From Bedellia somnulentella (taxonomy: Eukaryota; Arthropoda; Insecta; Lepidoptera; Bedelliidae), in the NCBI GenBank assembly GCA_963576735.1, contig OY755176.1:12075423-12139422 (forward strand): DNA of 64,000 nt, written 5' to 3'. Below, piece by piece: positions 24,108 to 36,100 of the stretch (positions within the stretch are counted from its first letter, which is position 1; every line of letters begins with the position of its first letter). The notes beneath the pieces are model-generated. The model did no database searches and had not been told where the DNA came from. It saw only the letters and a program-made list of their open reading frames with translations. Position numbers and translations under genes: made by a program.

Positions 24108-27100
24108 AATTTTACTGATTGCATTTTTGGCATCAGTATCGATCCCTAATCATCACCTGATAGTTATTTTGAAAATATATTTCATGTACAGAATTGACCT
24201 CTCTACAGATTTATTATAAGTATAGATATATATTAAACAACAAGCCGGACTGCTACCACGGTAGTAGTCGTGAATATCTGACGATTCGGTATGTAAATTT
24301 TTGTTTTGTTACTTATTTAATATTTTTATTCGATAGCAAATACGAAAATAAAAGACTGATTTGAATATTTTTCAATAAAAATGACTAATTGTAAAGTTAT
24401 GAATTTTTAAAGATCGAAAAAAATCACGTAGCGACATGCAAATGAAGCTGAGATGTTTAATTGAAAAACAATTCGCGAATTTGTGATCTTAAATGATATT
24501 ATTACGATATTATATTAAATAAACATATCATTTTTGATATTTTCATAACTAACCGCAAAAACGAATGTCTTTGAAATGACATTGAAGGTGTTACAGTTTT
24601 TTTGATAAAATAAAGGTCATCATAGCTTAATTTGATTCATTTCCTAGAAAATATTGTTTAAAAACATAATATCTCGAAATAGTTTTGTAATCAGCATCAC
24701 ATCAGTAATCAGAATAATAGGCACTAGGGCAGCGTGTTGAACAACAAACTAATTATATTTTACATGTAGCCTCGCATGGGGAGATGTATGAGCTGTGATA
24801 TTTAATCAAAAGCAAAACCCTCAACAAGCTAGCAGCCAATCTCACTGATTGATCTTAAGTAAAGAGGTTAATGAACATTTGGAATAAATATTAACTTTTT
24901 TCCTAACCCTGAAGTAATAAACGGGAAGATGCTATCTGGTGTATTACAAATTAAAATATTTTACAGGAGCTGCTGCCTTTGGAAATCCGGCTAGAAATAA
25001 CAGCTAGAGAAACACTACACGCTCTCAGGTAACTAACCCATCCTAAATAAACTTACGGCTATACGTTTCAATCTATTCATGGGTCGTATTTAATGTTACA
25101 GAGCAACGCTCCTGCACACGCACTGGCATTCCTTCACAATGCTTGTTGATGAAGATATTTATTCCACGCTGTCTCTACGAAAAGATCTATCTTTAATACT
25201 CACTACTCAACCTCTGAATCCCAAATGGCTTTCTCTTCCATCAAAATATTCACGGCATGCTCTATTCAGGTAGAAAAATATGCTTCTTTGTACTAATAAC
25301 TAATATATCCTTCATTATTACTCGAGTAGTTTTTGATATAATATGAATTGTCTATTTCAGACGTCTTGCAGAAATATCCAGATTAACACGAGGCGTTATC
25401 GTTTTAATTTGTGACATAAACTACGCTATATCAGTGATGGAGGAAGCAAATCGTCTTAATATATTAGACGGTCACTTTTTCTGGATCTGGATAGATTCAA
25501 CAAGGAATATGGACGTATTTAGTTTAGCTAACAAGAAAGAGCTTATCAACGATAAAGTATTACAAAACTTAGTGAATGAAAAAATAACTGTTGAAAATAA
25601 ATCTGAGAGGAGTAAACGTGGAGACATGGACAATAATTATGAATCTGAATCTAAGCAAGCTTTATATAATTCCTCAGTTTTAATTTCAGAAACACATAAA
25701 AAACACAGTTTTCGTCGAAACCCCTTTATCAAATCTAAATCTGAAAAATCTTTCTATGATGAAATAAGTAGAAATTTAAGTAAATTGGAAGCGCACAGTG
25801 TCAACGATAATTTAACATTTATGAATATAAGCCAATATTCTGAAAATAATGGCAATACTAGTTTGAAGAAATTAAGATATAATTTAAGTTTGAATAAGAA
25901 AAGCGTTGAAAGTTCTAAAATTGAAAACCAATCTAAGGAAGGAAAATATATCCAACCAAAAGATAATAATATATATAATAGTGTAAGCAAAATGACAAAC
26001 GAATCATTTAATAAATATGTAAATAGTATAAATTTAGAGAAAGCAACAAAAGTTGACGGTGATTTAAAAGATAATATAGAAGAAAAGTTTCATGTAGATA
26101 ATAATTTATATTTGGACAGTGTTAAAGAATACATTATGAATCCTACGGTGCACAAAACTACAGAAAATAAGAGAGTCAAAAGATCAAACAGAACAGATCG
26201 AAGCAATTTCAAAGAAATGTTGTATAAAAAACAAAGTCAACCAATGACGTATGAAAAAATAAGGGATATTTTTAGTAACTTTCCTGTGGGACTTTTATCA
26301 CTTAACCCACAACCAATGAAAATAGGCAAGTATTTTTTGGTAAGTAGCTATTAAATTTATTGCAGAACTTTTACATTAATTTCTTTTTATATTATTAGAT
26401 TCAACGTTCGTTCGAGCATCAGTTCGCATTATCGTTGGAGCATTAAAAAGAGTCCTGCATGCTTGCGACGCTTGGTCTGCTCAAGCTCAATTCTTTACTG
26501 ATGCATTTGCTACGTGTTGGGAGGAACCTAGCGATGCTGCCTCAGATTTCTCGGCTGAATTTGTTAGGTAAGCTTTAAAGAATTAAATATGTTTTAATTT
26601 TTTTAATGAATGTCCACACATATAGGACAATGTCACCGAACCTGTCTTATTTACAGAGTACTTTCATGTATCTATGACTATTCATCTATATCTTTGAATA
26701 AAATCAGAATAATGTTTTTTCTCTATGTTTGAAAAGAACTGGAAGACTATGTTTGGAATAATAAACCTACAATTGACGCTTAATAAATGCCTGTTATAAC
26801 AATAATAAAAGTTACTTAGAATTTTAGGGAACAAAATTAATCTTATCTTTCTCCAAATTTGAGAGGAAGTCGCCAAATATTATTCGAGTTAAAGTAACAC
26901 AACGAAGGAAAGCGGAAATTTTAATACCGCTGGGATAATATGAAGTGAATATAGGATCGTTCAAAATAAAACGTTATACTTATTTTTTTGCTTTTTGCCA
27001 TCGTCAAAGTAAAATGTTTTGTCTCTGTATGAAAAATATAATATTTTATTTGAGAAATAGAGTCAAAAATTATTAAGTAAAATTGTGTAATACGAATACT

Positions 27101-30100
27101 ATAGAACAATTCTTAATCATGTTGAAGTAAAAACGTACACTCTTTATTAATTGAAGTTTACGATAGTACAAGGCACTATTTTCCAAATCTAACTCGATTC
27201 AATCAAATTCACATTAGTGGTCTCATCAAAGAATATGACCTATTTAGCCGGCCTAATTTCTCAACTAAAAAGGGAAGCCGACTGCCACTGCTCTATGTCA
27301 ATAGGCTGCCATCGTTTACGAGGCTCACGACAAGGGCTGGAACATAGCCAATTCTTTCTTCCGGTTTCCCTAACGATTTATGATAATAAAAGAAAGTTGG
27401 AGGCCACCCAAGATCATGAGTCTAGTATTGAAAATCAAACATCGATAAAATAAAATTCAATTTGTTCTCAAATTTTGTTGACCCTGAAACCATGTTTTTT
27501 TTCTATTATGCGCTTTTACATTGTCATTTCAGGAGAATGAAAATATTATTCTGTTCTTTTAGTGATAATATCTGTCAGTTTGTCACAAAAAGCGTAATGA
27601 AGGTAACTGGGGCTAGTTTTCACGAACCTTCATTCCTAAGTGGGAAAACCATCGGGCCTACACCAGTGTTTTTTTTTGTAATGTCATAGTATAAAAACCA
27701 CGTAAGAAACCCATATCCCGGAGTTGTACTTAGTTATCTGACAATATATTTATAAAAACGGTTATAGATCTAAACCCTATCGCGACAGTATGCATTTTAA
27801 GTGGCAAAAACATCTCGTATTGTCAAAAGTATTTTAAAGCTTTTTTTGTTAACTTTGTAATAAACATACTTATATATTACATTGCAATGGACCTGATAGA
27901 AATACGCAAAAAAGTAACTGTTTAAAAAGTGCTTTCATGATTCGCTCAAATAGTTCCGTAGTAAAGGCATAAACAAACAATTAATCTAAAACAAATTAAG
28001 AAAATTTGTTGGAAAATGTTGAGTTATAAACATTGAAATTACAGTGAACTGGAGGCTTAATTATCATGCTTTTAAATTTATTCAAAGTACCTACGTTCAA
28101 CTTTTAGGTATTCTCACAAAGTTCCGAATAATGAAAGTAAGTAGACAGTTGGAAATAAAGTTTGCCTGGCAACTAATTTAAGTGCCAGCTACACTGTAGC
28201 GAGCCATTAGTTAAATGTCAACTCATTTAAACAAGTTTTTTTTCCAAATCACTGTTCTTTGCTCTGATATCGGATTATTGTTTCATATTGGAATCAAAGC
28301 ATTGCTTTTGATTATCGTAATATTATCTGAGCATATTATTTTATATTAAGTAAATTGTACATGACACACAAAACTGACATGGGACCACAAAGAATGTTAA
28401 CCGGTAGATGCTTAGTTTATACTCTTGGGAGTAGGTCTTTTGAACCAATAGGAGACAAATCGCTCCAAATGTTACACTACTTTACCGGCTTAACCCTTGT
28501 CAATGTCATGTGACCCACGATGCCAAAAGTTGTTCGGTAATACATATACTCGTACTTAGCTTCTAATGTAACAAATAATTGCCTCAGAAGAGAATATTAT
28601 TAAATTTAATACAATTAAACTTCTAAATCTGATTAATAAAGGAATGAACATTTATTCAATGTTTTAAGTCTTGTCACCTTAGGCATTGCTATTTCGATTG
28701 AGATACCAGTGGTGTTCTATAAAAACATATGAATTCCAATTTAGTGCCTCTATAATATTGAGTACTAGTGGTCCAGTTAGGATTTTCATGGGAGGAGGGT
28801 ATATATATCGGACTTTTCTGCATCACAAGGTAATTCAGCTTATGTGCAATAGCGTTAAAAAAATCCTGGCTGCACTTCTCCAACTCCAAATTATGTTGAA
28901 AAAAGGAAATCCAACAATTAAAAATGTTTAATCCGGTAATCGGTATTATCATTGATTTATATTATATACCGTCGTTCTAAGCAATTATAATTTGGCTCAC
29001 AAAATGTTCATACACTAAAGCTTTTTGTTTGTAAAAAACAAAGTTAGATATAAATATCATTAGAGATATAATATTATACCAAATCGAGTCATAGTGTCCT
29101 GCATCAATACATATCAATATATGAAAATTTCTCGCAATATTTTAAAGGTTTTAAAATAAGGAGTAAATTTTGCTGAGCGCTTAACTTAAATCCGCTGAGC
29201 TTTAAAAGTGAGTTTAAGAAGATTTATTACTCAAATATGTCTCAAATGGTATCTTTAGTCTTAAAGCCTGGAGGCTTCTCAGTGTATAAAGTGGTGCATG
29301 TGCCTGTCCTCATATTTAAATAAATGTTAATATTTTTTGTTTAATAAGACCACCATGGCATCAAATTCACAATTCATTAATTATCTTTAATTTTCCGTAT
29401 GATGAGACATAAAAATAATCAGACAAAAATCAAAGCCTCGCAAATTGCAATATTTTGTCTTCATAAAGAGATTATGAAATAACCTAATGTTATTTCATAA
29501 TTAGCAAACCTTATAATGACTTAGCTTAATTAAAGCTAAAACTGTTAATACATCTGGCAACCTGTTGATTAATTCTTGAAGTACAAGTTCAAAGTTAATA
29601 AAGTTTGAACTATACTGTGCTTATAACAATGCAATCTCTGCTTGCAATTCAATCTTGTAGTTCAAACTACAACGAAATTGCCTTTAACATCGTGCGTGTC
29701 GGGTCGAAAATGGAAAATGTCGTGAAGTGCTTCGTAAAACCTTTTTTTGCCTGATTTTAAGCGCGGCGGTGTTGCCTTGCCCCCATGCAAAGCATTGTTG
29801 AAAATCAGTTGCTAAACATATCACATCAATCTATATCCCGTAAGATAACGGCAAAATAACCCATCACCGAAAACATTTATTTTACCATCTTTTCCCCACT
29901 AAAATTTCCAAACGTGGCTGAGGAATTTCCAATTCCTTAGCTCTGGCCACATGCATACATACATACATATGCCCACGGCTATAAATCCCTAGAAGGGGTA
30001 GCCAGAGCTAAGGAATTCGAAATTCCTCAGCCACGTTAGTAAAGTTGAGTGGGGAAAAGATGGTAAAATAATGGTTGTTGGTGATGGGTCTCCAACCGCA

Positions 30101-33100
30101 TCGCCCAAAAATCCCTTAAAAGCCCCAATACCGTTAGTCGCCTCTTACGTACACCCACCGGAAGAAATGGGGTAGTGCTATTCTAAGCCGACACTACACA
30201 GCAAACTTACCTTTACCTATATAACTTAATAAACTATAAATTAATTACTGGGGCTGAAGCAGACAAATTGTTGAAAAACGATTCGATTTTTAAATATACC
30301 TGATGGCAAAATATTTTCTAACTTGAGCAGATTTTCTTATATTTATATAAGATGCGTCATGAACTCATCTTTAAAAGATCCCATAAAGATTTCTAGCTCG
30401 AACAAGCAACTCTACCAGTTTTAACCAAAACTTCCCATTTGGGTAAGCAGCTAAAATTGTTATATTTAAATGTTTCTTTGCCAATTAACTATCATCCATA
30501 TTCTCTATTACAATTACAATTACAATTTTTCATTCATTTTGGCAAACACTACAAAGATTATCTTTTATCGAACATGACAGAAACTATCTTATTAAATTGT
30601 ATAAGTTTCTAAGAAATACACCACATTGACTTGGCCCCAAAAAAAGCCGCAGAGTATTACGATATATTTATTATCTGTAATAAATAAATATTATATTTAA
30701 TGACCAACTGAATTAAGTTAGTTGGTGCGGTTTCTGTCAGGAAATAAGATCGCCCCATTTTATTTTACGATAATCGTAAAGCGTAACAAACAGTTATTGG
30801 TATTGAGAAAGGCTATCCGAAACCAAAAGTTGAGCTACAACTTGATAATATAATTTGCGAAAACTATCCAGATAAAGATTTCCCTAGGCTCTGAACTTTT
30901 TACTTTTACTTGGAAAATATTATTCAACACTTCATACCGAAGGCTATCTCATTAAAAACATGTAATAAAACAAAATTCGAAACTTAGTTTTTCTGTCGCA
31001 ATTTGTGAGATTCATGTAAAACCATGTCCGTTAATTTATTCAGTCCCTTCTAGAAGTCCTTGTTATAAGTTATATTTAATTATCGAACCCAATTAATTTT
31101 ATAGTGACGGTATCAATGTTACTTAAACTTTTATATTAAAATAAACATATTTTACCAATTATACATATTATTTAAAAAAATATTTTTAGTGTAGTTGCCA
31201 AGTCGTTGTGTTTATTCAAAATACGCACGATTGTAATAGTAATATGGTTACTATAAAATGTTGTAAACTAAAAATAGTAAAATGTCGACACTAACCGAAT
31301 AAACTGACATTGTAAATCATAGATCTCACAACTATTAAAGGACGAAAACCAAATCCTAATTGTTTCATTCTGATTTATCAATTTAAAATTTTAAGTGATC
31401 TTTATAAATTGTTTTTTATTTATTATTTATTACATTATGTTAAGAATAATCGTCAAATTAGTATACTTATTACTTTAGCAAAGTATATTACCCTATTTAC
31501 GTAAATTGGATTTGAAAGTTATGGTACCATAGAAGCTTTTATTTACAATAATTGTAGTATTATACAATTACTTATACAATTACTTATTTATTATAAAGAC
31601 AGAGCTAGCTATTAAAAGGTAAATTTGCATTTAAAAAGATCACATGTCTTATTCAAATTTGATTCAATTCCATTTTTTTATCCTTTCAGAAATTGGTGAC
31701 TAAAATAAACTGTACTTATTAAAGCTCGTCAGAGTTTTTCATCTCGTATTTCCTTCTACAGTTCTTTGCTGAAGAACCTCCGAATTTGGAAATAATCAGG
31801 TTCTTTGGGGACATTTTAGAGAATATTTTGCAAATTAATAAACTCGTTTGAAGTTGCACAGTAAGCATCCCTCGGGGTGACAAAAGGAATAAATGACATA
31901 TTTTTGTATGAAATTCTATGGCTTTACATTTAGTAGAATCAGATTTTACTAGGAAACTTAAAAAAGAGCACTCTGAGATGCTAAGCCTCTAAGATGACGA
32001 GAGAAAACATTGTGAGTTAATCTATAACTGAGTTATACTTAGCTATGATACAGTATGTTTGTCCTTCTTGGATATAATGCCCAGACAATAAGCCTCCAGC
32101 AATATTGTTGTTTATTTCATGTCGTACTTTTTTAATGATTATAAGTTAGTGCCATATTTATTTTGTGGTTCAGGTAGCCTCAGGAAGTTTGCCAAAAATT
32201 AAGATGATTCCGTGCTTCCGAGGGTAATATAAGCCGCCGGTACCGGTAGTCGTTATTTAACTAACCCGCTTTAAACCAGCGAGGATGCGTTTGGCCAAAT
32301 TACCTGATTCTGGGTAGGCTCAAGCCCCTCGGAGCCGAAATAAGGGCTGCGAGGAAGTGGCATTACAACTAGTTTTTTAATAAAATGAATGTTAATCTCC
32401 AGTTGAATAAAAAAATATTTAAGCTCAATTATTTTGCAGTTCATATCCTAATCATCAGATAAACTTTTCATTCTTTTCTAGCTGTCATTACGACAGAGTT
32501 GCTACTAATGAACTACACAAATTAAACCCACCTGCCTCAACCACAAGGAAATATCATTGTAGTTAATAAAATACGACCTTTTGCATCACTAAAAATTAAT
32601 ATTTAATAGAGCATGGCTTTTATTTGGTGTTTATGGATCAGCCGCGAATGTAAATTGCAATGAAATTGATCAATTTATGAGCTCCGAAATAAGTAAAATA
32701 CGATGCTGCAAACTTTGTTGACTGTGCTCGTATGCAAATTCATATTTCATACTTTAAAGTGTTTTACGGGCAAGGTTTTAATCTATATTGGTTTCCGTTT
32801 CGTGAGCATTTCATTCTTTGCTTTGAATGGATTTCAAATATTCCATTTTTGTGCAAGTTAAATAAATGGTATATTTAAGCGACCTCTACTTTATTGCGCT
32901 TTCGGTGCAACGAATATTTATAGACTTGACTTTTTATTTTTGACTTTTAATTAAGTAAGACTAAAAAATCGCAATTTTGTGATGGATTCAGAAATATGCC
33001 TTTTACTCTATAGCATTGTTAGTTGTACGTTAGTTTTTAAAATATTGTTGTATCTCTAACACAGTGTCACGAAATTAAATTTTAATTATAACAATAATAC

Positions 33101-36100
33101 ATACATATACTCACGGCTGTAAATCCTTAGAAGGGGTAGCCAGAGCTAAGGAATGAGAAATTCCTCAGCCAATTTTGGAAGTAGTGTGGGGATAAAGATG
33201 TTAAAATAAAGGTTGTTCGTGATGGGTCTCCAACCGCATCGCCCAAAAATCCCTTAAAAGCCCCAATACCGTTAGTCGCCTCTTACGTACACCCACTGGA
33301 AGAAATGGGGTAGTGCTATTCTAAGCCGACACTACACAGCTATAACAATCATGTTGGGTTTTTATGTGTTTGTTGGGTGATGCGGTTAGAGACTTGTCAC
33401 CCAAATTTTATTATACAATATTTTCTCCACTCAACTTCCATAGTGGCTTTAGTTATCTTATATTGAAAACCTGGCTACCCATTCTTTTGGAATTTATATT
33501 TCTGAAAAACTAGTCGCGTATTTTTATCTTCCTTGTTATCTTATTATTTTGCAATATTTATTAATGAATCAATCCCATAATATGCTTTGGAAGTTAGCGA
33601 CACAATTTATTTTAGTTCATTATTTAATTCTATAATTTTATTTTCAGGGAAATGAAAATATTAACAGCAGCTGCTCTGGCTGGAGGTTCTGATCATCATG
33701 AGCGTTCTCTGACAGCCACCTTCGCTTTTTTAAACTTAGTTCCTGGCACAAATGGAAGCCATGAATGGAGATCTGTAGGAGAAGTAATAGGAAGAAACGT
33801 TAAATTACACACAATCGTATGGCCAGGAGGTCGACTTGTAGCTCACGGCCAATCAGCGGGTGCTCGTACAATATTTAGAATAGTTACAGCATTGGCTCCA
33901 CCTTTTGTCATGGAAGGAGAACTTGATGAAGACGGTCAATGTCTTCGAGGCCTACCCTGCCATCGCCCGCATACATCAGATCGAGACAACCTAACACTTG
34001 CATTTAATGAACTTGAGAGAGAAAGTGACCAAGACGCAGAAGATTTTTTCTTTCCCACCCCCAATCCAACTATTCAATCAAAAATGGCAACCCACTGTTG
34101 TTATGGACTCACAATGGATCTCTTAGAAAACATAGCGCAGGAATTGGAGTTCGATTTTCATCTTTATATCGTGGAAGATGGTTCATATGGGTCCAGAAAA
34201 TTAGTCAAGCCCTTTCGCAAAATTCACGATTACAAAAATACAGTCAAAGAATGGATACCTTATTTACAAAATTATAGATCTATATTTCGAAACAACTATC
34301 AAGCGTTGAATGATGATATCGATGCTTCTGATTATATAGAAGATTATTCAGACGAAGAATTGCAGAACTGGGATGGTATAGTCGGAGACCTAGTGTCTGG
34401 TGCTGCACACATGTCATTTGCAGCTATAAGCGTCTCCTCGGCAAGAGCCGAAGTTATTGATTTTAGTCAACCTTATTTTTACAGTGGAATATCAATTTTA
34501 GCAGCACCAAACCAAAAACCTGATATACCTCTGCTAGCTTTCCTCTTGCCATTTTCACCAGAGCTATGGATTGCGATTTTCACATCTCTCAATATTACAG
34601 CCATTGCTGTAGCAATATATGAATGGTTATCACCTTTTGGCCTCAACCCATGGGGTCGGCAGCGATCTAAAAATTTTAGCATTTCAAGTGCTCTGTGGGT
34701 TATGTGGGGCTTGTTGTGTGGACATTTAGTTGCGTTTAAAGCACCAAAAAGTTGGCCTAACAAATTCCTAATCAACGTGTGGGGTGGATTTTCTGTGATA
34801 TTTGTAGCGAGTTACACTGCCAATATAGCTGCTCTGATTGCTGGATTATTTTTCTACAACTCTGTTGATGATTTTCAGGGCAGAAAAAATGTAAGTCAAT
34901 TTAAAATCACGCGTTTTCTAATTGTTCGTGATATTGAAGAAATGTTTATTATCATTATTTGTTTCAGTGGTTGTCACTACGCGTTGGTACTGCAAAGTCT
35001 TCTGTGTCTGAATATTATGTGCAAAGAAATAATCCTACACTTAGTGACCAGATGTACCGATTTGGTTTGAGAAATATTGAAGAAGGCATTGCGAAGTTAA
35101 GGTAAAATGTTTATTTGTAGCTTAAAATACAGTTAAGGAATAAATATTTAAGTTCCTAAATTAATAATTACAATGGAAAAGCATAATAATCACACTATTG
35201 GTAATAAAGTGCTTCTTGTCTTAAAATAGTGCCGTGTAGTGCCGGCTTAGAATGCCACTACCTCTTTCTACCGACGAGTGTGAGAGGTAACTAAGGGTAT
35301 AAGATGCTATACCTTATCATCTTGTCCCCTTGCAACTTCCAAATGTGGCTGAGGAGTATCCAGGTGTGACGCTCCAGCTACCGCTTTTTGGGATTTATTG
35401 CCGTGAGTATATGTATGTACGTTCTCTTAAAATATATTCACATATATCTTAAGTTTCTTTCTAATACAACCATTGAATACATAATATATTTTACTGTATC
35501 TAAATGCGGGACCAATAGATAGCTTTTATATTTGATTTTTATTATAAGGGCCGAGCTGAGTATGTTTTTATTTCTCTGAGCTCTTTTACGGTTCATTTTA
35601 GCACTTCGCTTTGATGGGACGAGGATTTGATATCTGTGTACATAAGCATTTTGAGCCAGTGCGGCGGCTATCCCAAAATTCTATAGATATAATATTTGTC
35701 GGTTGTTGTATAAACATGGAAGTTTTCCTAGGAATGGAACTCTGGATCTTTTGATCGCTGACACACCGGTGCTAGATTACTATAGAGCTACAGACCATGG
35801 CTGCAAGTTGCAAAAAGTAGGTGATCAAACACTAGCTGACGACTCGTATGCTATCGCTATGACTAAAGGATTTCCTTTGAAGGTAAGTGTTAAACATTCA
35901 ACGAGAGACCTAAATAATAAATGTTATTACTTTATTTTGACACATTAAAATAGAAGTACATGCATATAATCTTGCCATTCGTTTTAATTGAAGTAAATTT
36001 CCTCTTTGTAAAATATTACAAAACCTCTTTACCTTTTTTTCGATTCATGAATCAAAGCATACATACCTTTTTTCTTTACACTTTAGACACGTTAATCCCC

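Larger units (their letters stand above)
20196..24966 (+). other. Nmdar2 intron, 4.8 kb
   Basis: GT (20196) to AG (24965-24966). Holds family-A copies at 20738 and 22789 and a family-D Helitron at 23244. No exon recognised in 20986-22788; a GT microsatellite lies at 22388-22406. Confidence 0.75.
26568..33647 (+). other. Nmdar2 intron, 7.1 kb
   Basis: GT (26568) to AG (33646-33647), between the amino-terminal domain and channel core. Contains decayed family-B copies (27640, 31983), four family-A copies (29858, 29957, 33096, 33352) and a LINE-like block (32165). No exon recognised in 26568-27639, 27801-29857 or 30207-31982; 29471-29501 is a perfect 13-bp hairpin. Confidence 0.7.

Noticed and set aside
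23894..24133. Open frame with SVCLSVCLSV repeats
   Set aside because: It translates the CAGA microsatellite of a Helitron; the same frame recurs in another copy.
26340..26341. GT as the functional donor of the exon starting 25361
   Set aside because: All acceptors tried after it lead to a stop within about 15 codons, whereas the GC donor restores the receptor frame. Kept as an alternative site.
27217..27453. 78-codon frame with CHCSMSIGCHRLRG
   Set aside because: Considered as an Nmdar2 exon; there is no fitting acceptor/donor pair in phase and the block resembles dispersed repeat sequence.
28686..28952. Overlapping 81- and 87-codon frames on both strands
   Set aside because: Two strands open over the same bases with no family resemblance; more likely chance or an old repeat.
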